A stretch of 25,403 nucleotides of DNA from CAYOHG01 sp964465125 (GTDB lineage: Bacteria > Planctomycetota > Phycisphaerae > UBA1845 > Fen-1342), in assembly GCA_964465125.1 (NCBI GenBank), contig CAYXIO010000057.1, forward strand, positions 1 to 25,403, read 5' to 3'. The notes beneath the pieces are model-generated. The model had not been told where the DNA came from. It saw only the letters and a list, made by a program, of their open reading frames with translations, and searched no databases. A program made the position numbers and the translations under genes. Positions 7,182 to 14,390 of the stretch are shown in pieces. How positions within the stretch are numbered: position 1 is the first letter of the stretch; the number at the start of each line of letters is the position of its first letter.

Positions 7182-9251
7182 TTATCGCGCGAAACGGCAG
7201 GTCCGACGCCGCATGCTCAGCAGCGCCGCGAGCGTCACGGGCAGCAGCGTCAGGCTGCCGAATCCGCAGGCGAACAGCCCCGAGGGCGATTGGCCCCCGC
7301 CCGCATCCGATCCGTCACCGTCCCCGGAATCTGTCCCGCCCGTCTCGTCGCCGGCGACTGCACTCGGCGTGGCCGGGTCGCTGTCGCAGACGTCCCCGAT
7401 CCCGTCGCCGTCGCTGTCGAGTTGATCGGGGTTGGCTATCAAGTCGCAATTGTCCTGCGCGTCGGGATAGTCGTCGTTGTCGTCGTCGGGATCGCACTGA
7501 TCCGGCACGCCGTCCCCGTCCGTGTCGATGTCGCTGATATCCGCTCGGCCGGGAACCGGGTCGACGTCATCCGGAATGCAGTCAGCGTCGTTGTCCGAAT
7601 CACACGCGTCGCCGATGCCGTCGCCGTCGAGGTCCGACTGCGAGAGGTTCCAGTCGAACGGGCAGTTGTCGACTGCATCGGCCAGTCCGTCGCCGTCGCT
7701 GTCGGTGCCCTTCGCCTGCCCGAGGTACACCTGCATGCCGAACAATGCGTTCGCCGCGCCGAGGTACAGACCGGAAGAGGTCGGCTCCTGGCTGCGCACG
7801 CCGTAGTTGTACAGATCGCTGAATCCGCTCCGCGAGATCAGCGTCCAATTCACGCCGTCCGTAGTCGAGCGGTAGTCAAAGCCACCCTCGGTCGCGGAGA
7901 TGTAGTCGAGCATTTCGTCGAGCGGGGTATTCGGGTCGAGCTCGGCGTACGGTCCCTCGCCGGGCTCGTATTGAGCCAACCGCTCTTCCAACAGGATCAT
8001 AAGCTGCGAGGCCGGCACGCCGTCGATGTACTGCATCGCGTACGAGCTGTCGAACGTTCCGAGGTAGAGCACGTCGTTGTAGACGTGGATGTTCCAGATG
8101 TAGCCGGTGAACGGGTTGCCGAAGCCGGGCCCCAGCCCGGTCAGAGGCGCCTTGTAGCCGTCCGGCGTGTCGCGGGCCGTGCCGCAGACGATGTCCCACG
8201 CGCCCTGCTCGTCGATGCGGACCACCTCGGCCGGCGCCGGGCCTACGTCGCGGATCACGTCGTACCCGCCGAAGAGAATGCCGCTGCCCACGTAGAGATA
8301 TCCCTTGTACCCGCGCAGGCTCAGAATGTTCTCATTGAAGTTGCCGCGGTAGGCGCCCTTCTCAAGCAGCGTGGCGTAGTAATACGGCGGCTCGCCGCTC
8401 GCATCGGTCCGCAGCAGTTGGTAGCCCTCGACGGAGTTCGCGGTTCCCACGTAGAGGTAGTTGTTCCACTCGACCAGGCGATAGGGAGCTTCGTTGGTCG
8501 GATCACTGAAGAACGGCTCGTGCACGACGCGGAATTCGCCGCGCTCGGGGCGGGCGGCCTCGAGCATGACCGAATCCGCCGCCGTCGACCCGATCACTGC
8601 GACGTAGATGCGGTTCTTGAACGTGATCGCCGAGCGGAAGGCGGTGAATCCCGGGTCGTCGGAGAACGGCGTCGCGATCTCCTTCCAGTTCAGTCCGTCC
8701 GTAGTCCGCAGCACGCGCGCGGGCGGCTCGTAGAGCTGCCGCGACGTGAACGTGAACATGTAGAAGGCCTCGGTCCCGTCCTCTTCCCGAAACGCAACCG
8801 CCGTGCGGTAGCCCGCGTCGCGCGGAACGTCGACCATGGATCCGTCGGACAGGAGCGTCGCTTGCTCGGGCGAAATGAACACGAGCGACACTTCGTTGGT
8901 GCGCGGGTCGTAGCAGTAGATCCGGCCGCGAAAATCGCCGGCGTAGATCGGGTCAGGGCACTCAAGCGGAAACTCCGGGACGTTCTCCGCCGCATCCTTG
9001 CCAAGCTGGTCCTGGACCAGGCACAGCGCGTCCCGGTTCGTGCCCACGTAGATCTTGCCTTTGAACTCGCGGACCGTCCAGGGGTACGAGTTGTGCTTGT
9101 CGCCGAAGCCCTGCGTGCCGATCTGGCGAAAGCTCTTGCTGTTGAGCGCCGTCTGCGCGCTTGCGGCCCCGGACAACGCCGCGGCGGCGACGGCGAACAC
9201 CGTCCACAGCGCGCAACGTCCCGGAAAACTCCACAGGCTGCGGCTTCGCAT
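7182..9251 (-). CDS. Exported beta-propeller-like protein with thrombospondin type 3 repeats and CGFG C-terminal tail (copy 2)
   Basis: I chose the ATG at 9251 over the TTG four codons upstream, because GGGGGG (9256-9261) sits just before it; the product is 689 residues. It has a signal peptide (MRSRSLWSFPGRCALWTVFA and onward) with cleavage after ASA. It is closely similar to copy 1 along its whole length: IGTQGxGDKHNSYxW near the N-terminus, DDPGFTAFRSA, GSGILFGGYDVIR and GPGFGNPFTGY recur in order. Residues 516-626 are thrombospondin type 3 repeats. The tail has Cys662-Gly-Phe-Gly, a hydrophobic stretch and RRR. It lies 28 bases after the alpha/beta hydrolase gene, so the two are probably co-transcribed. 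The function of the propeller-like body is unknown. Confidence 0.86.
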   Translation of the reverse strand: MRSRSLWSFPGRCALWTVFAVAAAALSGAASAQTALNSKSFRQIGTQGFGDKHNSYPWTVREFKGKIYVGTNRDALCLVQDQLGKDAAENVPEFPLECPDPIYAGDFRGRIYCYDPRTNEVSLVFISPEQATLLSDGSMVDVPRDAGYRTAVAFREEDGTEAFYMFTFTSRQLYEPPARVLRTTDGLNWKEIATPFSDDPGFTAFRSAITFKNRIYVAVIGSTAADSVMLEAARPERGEFRVVHEPFFSDPTNEAPYRLVEWNNYLYVGTANSVEGYQLLRTDASGEPPYYYATLLEKGAYRGNFNENILSLRGYKGYLYVGSGILFGGYDVIRDVGPAPAEVVRIDEQGAWDIVCGTARDTPDGYKAPLTGLGPGFGNPFTGYIWNIHVYNDVLYLGTFDSSYAMQYIDGVPASQLMILLEERLAQYEPGEGPYAELDPNTPLDEMLDYISATEGGFDYRSTTDGVNWTLISRSGFSDLYNYGVRSQEPTSSGLYLGAANALFGMQVYLGQAKGTDSDGDGLADAVDNCPFDWNLSQSDLDGDGIGDACDSDNDADCIPDDVDPVPGRADISDIDTDGDGVPDQCDPDDDNDDYPDAQDNCDLIANPDQLDSDGDGIGDVCDSDPATPSAVAGDETGGTDSGDGDGSDAGGGQSPSGLFACGFGSLTLLPVTLAALLSMRRRTCRFAR
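7374..7706 (-). repeat. Thrombospondin type 3 calcium-binding repeats (copy 2)
   Basis: About 111 codons, the same length and phase as the copy at 5014-5346. Units include DSDGDGLADAVDNCP, DLDGDGIGDACD, DTDGDGVPDQCD and DSDGDGIGDVCD. Confidence 0.88.
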
Positions 9252-9279
9252 GGATCCCCCCAACGCGAGGTCTGCCCGG

Positions 9280-10329
9280 CTACGGTCTCAGCACAACGGC
9301 CCGGTTGATCTGGGTTCCATCGCTCCAGGCGCCCAGCGACGTCTGGTCCGACGTATCCCCGAAAACGAACTTGCGGTCCGTGCCCTCGAAGGCCAGATGC
9401 ATGAGCGCATCGAGCCACTTCCAGTAGCCGTTGTAGTCTAGCACGTCAAGCGTTTCGGTGCTCGGTTCCACAATCGTCCCGCCGTTGAGCAACGCATCGC
9501 CCGAGTCGAACGCGCTATTGAGCGAAAGCGGCGCAAAATGCCCCGAGACCAGGTTCGGATCGCCGTAGCTGTCCGATTGCAGCTCGATCACCGTGCGATT
9601 GGCTTCCGGAATCTGCGGGACCGCGGCGTAGAGGCTCAGCCCATACTCGCTGCCCGCCAACGTGTCATCCGCGCCGACCACGATCACCAGCAGCGTGTCG
9701 GCCGAAATGTTGCCGTAGTCGCCCTGCTGAATGCTCGGCAGGCCGCCGATAACCGTGTCGGCATCGCCCGGATTGGTCAGCATGAGAGCGCGCGGAATCG
9801 GCAGCCCACGCTCCGCCGCAACCGCCGCGATGTTGAACGAGATCGTCGTGCCGAGCGAATGCCCGACGAAGACCAACCGATCCAGGTCGCCGCTGACATT
9901 GCCGCCGGTCCCCAGACGCGAGAACGCATCCTCGATCGCGGCGATCGCGTTGTCCGTGTAATCCTCGCCGTCCTGAAGCGTCTCCTGGTAGACCGGATAG
10001 ATCACGATGGCGCCGTTGAGCACCAGGTGCTCGATCCAGTCGCCGTAGGCCCGCGGATTCACGCCGCCGTACCCGTGAAGAAAAACGACGATCGGGGCGG
10101 GGTCGGTGGGAACCGGATCCGACGGTTGATAAAGGAAATACCGCTGCGCGCCGCTGAGAAACTCCTTCGCCGTGAAATCACCGTTCGTGTGGGCGGTCGA
10201 GCCCGGGCCGCTCGACTTCTGCGCTGGCTGCGTGGGCGTTGCCGTGATCAGTGCCGGACAGCCCGTCAGCGGTCCAAGCGCCAGTGCCGATAACAGTGAG
10301 AATGCGACAGTCCGTTGTACACACGTCAT
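9280..10329 (-). CDS. Secreted alpha/beta hydrolase, probable lipoprotein (copy 1)
   Basis: The ATG at 10329 is chosen because GGAG lies at 10337-10340, seven bases upstream, and because it gives a clean signal (MTCVQRTVAFSLLSALALGP then LTGC); the ATG at 10359 would add ten residues ahead of the signal. LTGC fits a lipobox, with Cys24 lipidated. The 349-residue product has the alpha/beta-hydrolase oxyanion motif VVFLHGYGG (82-90), the nucleophile elbow GHSLG with Ser158, an acid candidate at Asp221/Asp222 (VVGADDTL) and the catalytic His264 (SGHFAP). The family covers esterases, lipases and poly(ester) hydrolases; the fold resembles PET-hydrolase/dienelactone-hydrolase types, but the substrate is unknown. 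It is a paralogue of the gene starting at 11665: catalytic Ser falls at residue 158 in both. Confidence 0.85.
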   Translation of the reverse strand: MTCVQRTVAFSLLSALALGPLTGCPALITATPTQPAQKSSGPGSTAHTNGDFTAKEFLSGAQRYFLYQPSDPVPTDPAPIVVFLHGYGGVNPRAYGDWIEHLVLNGAIVIYPVYQETLQDGEDYTDNAIAAIEDAFSRLGTGGNVSGDLDRLVFVGHSLGTTISFNIAAVAAERGLPIPRALMLTNPGDADTVIGGLPSIQQGDYGNISADTLLVIVVGADDTLAGSEYGLSLYAAVPQIPEANRTVIELQSDSYGDPNLVSGHFAPLSLNSAFDSGDALLNGGTIVEPSTETLDVLDYNGYWKWLDALMHLAFEGTDRKFVFGDTSDQTSLGAWSDGTQINRAVVLRP

Positions 10330-10336
10330 TCCGCTA

Positions 10337-10340
10337 CTCC
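10337..10340 (-). promoter_or_regulatory. Ribosome binding site fixing the hydrolase start
   Basis: GGAG on the minus strand, seven bases before the ATG at 10329. It supports this start over the ATG ten codons upstream. Confidence 0.55.
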
Positions 10341-10343
10341 AAA

Positions 10344-10381
10344 ACGACCGCCCAGTCACTAGGCAATTCTAGGCCGGGCGG
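10344..10381 (-). terminator. Possible intrinsic terminator after the hydrolase copy 2 gene
   Basis: On the minus strand CCGCCC (10381-10376) pairs with GGGCGG (10353-10348). An inner CTAG/CTAG pairing lies inside the loop, and TCGTTTT follows directly. It lies between the stop at 10436 and the start at 10329, so it could end the upstream transcript. Alternatively the inner dyad could be an operator. The T-run is short. Confidence 0.42.
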
Positions 10382-10435
10382 AAAGTGGGGCGTGTTCAAA
10401 AGCCGGCGTGTATATCCGTTCCCATCCGGCACCGC

Positions 10436-11665
10436 CTACGGAATCGGTTTCGAGGTCATGGGCCGGATTGCGGTCCCGTCCTCGCACTTGCCCATCGCAG
10501 TCGCGTTGGGGCCGAACACGAGGTTGCGGTCAGCCCCGTGGAACACGATCGCGATGAGGTCGTCGCTCAGTCGCCAATACCCGTAGTAGTCGAGCGTATC
10601 GGCCCGGAACGCAGCCCCCTCCTCGCGATCCCCGCCGACCTCGCGGCGCTCCTGAATGCGTTCGCGAATCCGACCGCCGGCCCGCCGGCCGGTCCGGCCT
10701 TCGCCGCGCCCGGCCAGACCCTGACCGCTGCGCTCGGTTTCCTGCTCAGTGTCGTCGGAGGCGTCGGCGCTTTCGGCCGCCTGGTCCGCCATCGCCGCTT
10801 CGGCCTCGTCCGCCGCCGGGTCCGAGTCCGCACGAGCCGTGAACTCGCGATCGCGGGACATGGGCGAAAAGTGGTCGGCGTGCAGCTTCGGATCGGTGTG
10901 GGTATCCGAGTGCATCTCCAGGAAGAGCTTGTTGCCTTCAGGCACCGCGGTCGCACCCTGGAGAATCACAAGCGATTCGTGATCGCTCGCCATTCGGTCC
11001 TTGTCGCCCAACACCATCACCATCAGCGTATCCGCGGAGATCTGGTCGAGCCCTTTCAGGGGCATCAGCATCTTCTCGTTCTTGATGTTCTTCTGGCCGT
11101 TGCCGGGGGCGGCGAACAGCAGCGCGGCCGGAAGCGGCAGGCCTGCGGCTCTGGCCGACGCCGCCACGTTCGCGCCCGTGAAACCGCCGATGGAATGGCC
11201 GATCATCACGAACTTGTTGCCGAGCGGGCGCGGCCCCTCACCCTTCTCCAACTGTGACCACGCCGCCTTGATCGCGCGCAGAGCGTTGCCCGGCATGCTT
11301 GCGACCGGCGTGCGCAGGCTGGCCTGAAAGCGCGGGAAGATCACGACGCTGCCGTTGCGGACCAGATGACGAATCCAGCCGCCATAGCCGGACGGACGCA
11401 CCCCGCCCCAGCCGTGCAGAAAAACCACCACCGGTGCTTCCTTGGGCTCGGGTGCGGCCGGGCGGAAAATCCAGTACTCGTCATCGCCCTCGCCGGAGCG
11501 CTCCGCCTTGACGTCCGCGTGCTTGTAGGCGCTGCCGCCCGAACCGGACGTGGGCTGTGCCGGGGGCGGCCCCGCGCAGGCGGCCGCAACCCAGCCGCCC
11601 AGCAGGCCCAGCGCGACGAAAAAGGCGCGATTCAAGCGGTGACCGGCGGAAACACGAGCAGGCAT
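10436..11665 (-). CDS. Secreted alpha/beta hydrolase with low-complexity insertion (copy 2)
   Basis: A 409-residue protein with a strong AAGGAGGA site (11672-11679) before the ATG. The N-terminal export signal is hydrophobic to Cys30 (LLGGWVAAAC). The residue at -3 is Ala, so it may be a weak lipobox or an ordinary signal-peptidase site. Catalytic features match the neighbouring copy: VVFLHGWGG (80-88), GHSIGG with Ser158, GDKD (Asp221/Asp223) and ADHFSP with His265. Both copies end with a shared LDYxGYW segment and a GTxI motif. Between His265 and that segment this copy carries about 75 extra residues (275-350), first Asp/Ala/Glu-rich, then Arg/Gly-rich. The substrate is unknown; duplication and insertion suggest divergence in binding partner or location. 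Confidence 0.85.
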   Translation of the reverse strand: MPARVSAGHRLNRAFFVALGLLGGWVAAACAGPPPAQPTSGSGGSAYKHADVKAERSGEGDDEYWIFRPAAPEPKEAPVVVFLHGWGGVRPSGYGGWIRHLVRNGSVVIFPRFQASLRTPVASMPGNALRAIKAAWSQLEKGEGPRPLGNKFVMIGHSIGGFTGANVAASARAAGLPLPAALLFAAPGNGQKNIKNEKMLMPLKGLDQISADTLMVMVLGDKDRMASDHESLVILQGATAVPEGNKLFLEMHSDTHTDPKLHADHFSPMSRDREFTARADSDPAADEAEAAMADQAAESADASDDTEQETERSGQGLAGRGEGRTGRRAGGRIRERIQERREVGGDREEGAAFRADTLDYYGYWRLSDDLIAIVFHGADRNLVFGPNATAMGKCEDGTAIRPMTSKPIP

Positions 11666-11671
11666 GCGAAA

Positions 11672-11679
11672 TCCTCCTT
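11672..11679 (-). promoter_or_regulatory. Strong ribosome binding site
   Basis: AAGGAGGA, six bases before the ATG at 11665. It is the best Shine-Dalgarno match in the window and predicts high translation of this hydrolase. Confidence 0.7.
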
Positions 11680-11727
11680 GACGGTGCCCAGCGGCCGCTT
11701 ATTCAGTATTGGCGCCGGAAAACGCTG

Positions 11728-11764
11728 CGGGACGTTCCCGCGCAGCGAAGCGCAAAACGTCCCG
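11728..11764 (-). terminator. Hairpin after the PKS-lipid operon (probable terminator)
   Basis: CGGGACGTT (11728-11736) and AACGTCCCG (11756-11764) form a perfect 9-bp stem. A second GCGC/GCGC pairing (11740-11743 with 11750-11753) lies inside the 19-base loop. It lies 63 bases after the radical SAM stop codon and 63 bases before the next gene's ATG. On the minus strand the sequence after it contains TTTT, but only after five bases, so termination without Rho is plausible but not certain. The rest of the 161-base gap 11666-11826 shows no gene. Confidence 0.5.
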
Positions 11765-11826
11765 GGCACGGACACGGATTGAACGCACGGGTTGGCGGCC
11801 AGGCGATGCACGCCCCCACGACCGGG

Positions 11827-13488
11827 CTACGGCGCCCCCACCGAGAGCGGCACTAACTGGGCCGCCTTAACCACGCTGGGATCGACACCGGGATACTCGT
11901 GCCGCGCCAGCTCAGGCTGCACGACCGGCGGCGGCCAGGGCTGCGACTTGAGCGAACCGACGTATTCCTCGGCGAGCTTCAGGTACTTGTCGCCGACGAT
12001 CTGCTGCGACTTCGACAGCGGACCTACCGACTCGACGTACTTGCGCTCCAGCTCGTCCATCATGTGCCGTACGTGATCGTTCGGCGCGAGGGCCTTGGCG
12101 GTCTTGAGCAGCGGCGCACCGTTCAGCACGCGCGTCTTGAAGTACTTCAACTTCCGCGTGTTGAGCTGCGGGTGGCTCGATTTCCGGCAGACGCTATAGC
12201 CGTTCAGCTCGATCTCAAGATTCCGCATCACGGTCGGGCCGTTGCGCTGATACGCCTTGCGATACGTGTCCATCACGATGCGGATGCGCTCCTCGTGCGT
12301 GAAGTGCAGCGACCGCATGCTGTTGCCGAGCAGGTGCATTTCGCCCGCGCGGAAGGGATTCAGCCGCCCGCTGTCCTTGACGCGCTGCCGCAGCGGCGTG
12401 CCCGGCATGGCGATCAGGACCGAGAGCTGGGCCGCCGGCGGACGCAGTGCCAGGAACATGTCGATGTCCTGGTCGATGTTCTCTTTGGTCTGCACGTCGT
12501 CGCCCAGGATCCACGACAGAATGGTGGTAATCCCGTGGTTGTGCAGGCCGTCCACCAGCTCCTGGACGTTGCCGCGCTTCTTGCGGTCGTAGGCGAAGAA
12601 CGATTCGATGCCGCTCCAGACGCCGCTGATGCCGTTCAGCAGCAGCTCCTCCGGATCCCACATCGACATCGCCCGGATCGTGCCGAAGACCTGGTAGTTC
12701 ATCCGCTCGAGCCCGTAGGCGTCATCGTTGCGGATGTACTCGCCCAGCTCGTTGACCTTCTTCTTGTAGGCCAGGAAATTCTCGTCCATCAGGTAGACCT
12801 GATGGAAGTCGCGGTAGGTATCGAAATACCAGCGGCCGGCGTCGTACAGCTCACGGGCCGTCATCACCTCGTGTACGCGGCCGCCGGGAACAAACGCCGT
12901 CGTCGCACAGAACTCGCAGCGAATCGGGCAGCCCAGCGCGCTGAGCATGTAGCCGATCTTCGTCTCCGACCCCGGCAGCCAGGGCAGCCACATGCGTTCC
13001 AGCGGCATCCGGCAAACGCGCGGCAGGCGGTGATTCACGCCCGCCAGAGCGTTGAGAAAATCCACCCCCTCGCCGCGGCAGATGTAGTCCGCCTTGTCGG
13101 CGGCCTCGATGCCCTCTTCGCGAAGCTCCTCGACGCCGAGCGTGCCGTAACCGCCGAGGATGACCTTGGTGCCCGGCGAGACGCGGTGGACGAAGTCGAT
13201 CACCTGCGAGACGCGGCCGAGGTCGACGACCTTGCAGTGCAGACCGAAGAAGTCATACGGCTCGCGCTTCAGCTCCGCCTCCAGCTCTTCCCACGACGGC
13301 CATTCCAGCACGGTCGAGGGCATCGCGATGTTCTGCGCGAGGAAGTGCAGCGAGTAGACGTGGTTTTCCGAGCGAATCGAGAAGACGCCCTGGTCGACGA
13401 CGAATCGGTAGGATGAATCGTCGATCGACAGAAACGTGTCCATCAGGAGCGGAACTGGCCGCGGCATCGTCGACAGCAAGATCTTCAT
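11827..13488 (-). CDS. B12-binding-like radical SAM enzyme
   Basis: The ATG at 13488 (553 residues) is preferred over the open frame to 13524. It overlaps the upstream stop as ATGA, and GGGGAG lies at 13497-13502. Residues 1-145 form an N-terminal Rossmann-like domain with the hallmarks of cobalamin-binding radical SAM enzymes (ILGGYGTL, ADYICRGEGVDF), but the DxHxxG histidine motif is absent. The radical SAM core follows, with the [4Fe-4S] motif Cys187-Pro-Ile-Arg-Cys191-Glu-Phe-Cys194, a downstream MDENFL strand, the SGIES motif and the ILGDD/MPGTP elements. Residues 420-553 are a C-terminal extension with no recognised domain. The family carries out methylation, cyclisation and C-C bond chemistry on lipids, hopanoids and tetrapyrroles. 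As the last gene of the PKS operon, it probably modifies the acyl product. Confidence 0.87.
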   Translation of the reverse strand: MKILLSTMPRPVPLLMDTFLSIDDSSYRFVVDQGVFSIRSENHVYSLHFLAQNIAMPSTVLEWPSWEELEAELKREPYDFFGLHCKVVDLGRVSQVIDFVHRVSPGTKVILGGYGTLGVEELREEGIEAADKADYICRGEGVDFLNALAGVNHRLPRVCRMPLERMWLPWLPGSETKIGYMLSALGCPIRCEFCATTAFVPGGRVHEVMTARELYDAGRWYFDTYRDFHQVYLMDENFLAYKKKVNELGEYIRNDDAYGLERMNYQVFGTIRAMSMWDPEELLLNGISGVWSGIESFFAYDRKKRGNVQELVDGLHNHGITTILSWILGDDVQTKENIDQDIDMFLALRPPAAQLSVLIAMPGTPLRQRVKDSGRLNPFRAGEMHLLGNSMRSLHFTHEERIRIVMDTYRKAYQRNGPTVMRNLEIELNGYSVCRKSSHPQLNTRKLKYFKTRVLNGAPLLKTAKALAPNDHVRHMMDELERKYVESVGPLSKSQQIVGDKYLKLAEEYVGSLKSQPWPPPVVQPELARHEYPGVDPSVVKAAQLVPLSVGAP

Positions 13489-14375
13489 GCTTGTGTCTCC
13501 CCTAGGACTTCTTTCGGCGCACAATTCGAGCCCGAGAATCGCTGCTGCTTATCCACGTATCGCCGTGGATCGCCCAGAAACGCGAGAATCCGCTCCACGA
13601 AGATATCAGGATTCTGAAGCAAAAGAAAGTGTCCCGTGCCCGTCAGCACGTCCCAGTGGCATGCCGGAAGCAGCTCCCTCAAACGACTCACCAATCCTTT
13701 ATACGGAGACTGGTCCCCATAAAGCGCCAGCACCGGAATCCTGACGGTTGTGATCGCTTCTTCCGTCAGACTTCCGACCTCCCGAAACTCCTTGGCCATC
13801 GTCGTCTCGTCGAGCAGCTTCTGAAGCCGCTTGTTCGAGCGCGGCTCGCCCTTGCGCAGCCCGAATTGCTTCGGAATCTCAAGGCTGCGCCGGAAAATCC
13901 GCTCGGCGTCGTCGGTGAACTGGTCGTACGTGATGCCGCGCGCTTCGAGCTGCTCCTTGAAGAGCGACCAGCCGGCCCAGTCCTGGATGTTGCGCAGATG
14001 CCGCAGGCAGGCCACGCCCGTATCCGACACCACCAGCCCTTCGATCCGGCTCTGCTGCTTGACGGCCGCGTGCAGCCCGATCGCGCCGCCGTAACTGTGC
14101 CCGACGACGCACGCGCGATCGAGCTTGAGATGATCCATCAGCCCGAGCAGGTCGTCGGACATGGTGTCCGTGTTGTAGCCGGTGGCCGTCATCTGGGTGT
14201 AGCCGTGGCCGCGCAGGTCGTAAAGCGTGACGCGAAAGCGCTCGCGCAACGCGGGCATGACCTGGTTGTACCAGACGGCCATCGTGGACGTGACCCCATG
14301 CACCAGCACCACGTCGGGGCCTTCGCCCTTCTGCTGGTAGTGCATCTCGATGCCGTTGATCTGCGCCTTGCCCAT
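13485..14375 (-). CDS. Alpha/beta hydrolase (possible thioesterase or acyl hydrolase of the PKS operon)
   Basis: A 296-residue cytosolic protein with no signal peptide. Motifs: VVLVHG (22-27), LYDLRGHGYT, nucleophile elbow GHSYGG with Ser94, acid candidate Asp221 (ALYGDQSP) and His249 (GTGHFLLLQNP). This is the classic single-domain alpha/beta hydrolase layout shared by esterases, epoxide hydrolases, haloperoxidase-like enzymes and stand-alone PKS thioesterases. The stop overlaps the radical SAM start by four bases (ATGA), and the gene begins 15 bases after the phosphodiesterase stop. This context suggests release or transfer of the chain made by the PKS proteins. The PKS proteins have no visible thioesterase domain, which fits such a role, but the activity is inferred from context. 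Confidence 0.85.
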   Translation of the reverse strand: MGKAQINGIEMHYQQKGEGPDVVLVHGVTSTMAVWYNQVMPALRERFRVTLYDLRGHGYTQMTATGYNTDTMSDDLLGLMDHLKLDRACVVGHSYGGAIGLHAAVKQQSRIEGLVVSDTGVACLRHLRNIQDWAGWSLFKEQLEARGITYDQFTDDAERIFRRSLEIPKQFGLRKGEPRSNKRLQKLLDETTMAKEFREVGSLTEEAITTVRIPVLALYGDQSPYKGLVSRLRELLPACHWDVLTGTGHFLLLQNPDIFVERILAFLGDPRRYVDKQQRFSGSNCAPKEVLGETQA

Positions 14376-14390
14376 GTCGTCCGCCCCGCG

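Noticed and set aside
4732..7425. Long plus-strand open frame (about 897 codons) opposite the first TSP3 gene
   Set aside because: It is an antisense shadow caused by high GC and the Asp/Gly-rich coding strand. Its translation is Arg/Val-rich with no domain, while the minus strand gives a signal peptide and clear TSP3 motifs.
7053..9308. Long plus-strand open frame (751 codons) opposite the second TSP3 gene
   Set aside because: It is the same shadow effect; no ribosome site or recognisable motif, and it mirrors the paralogue's shadow.
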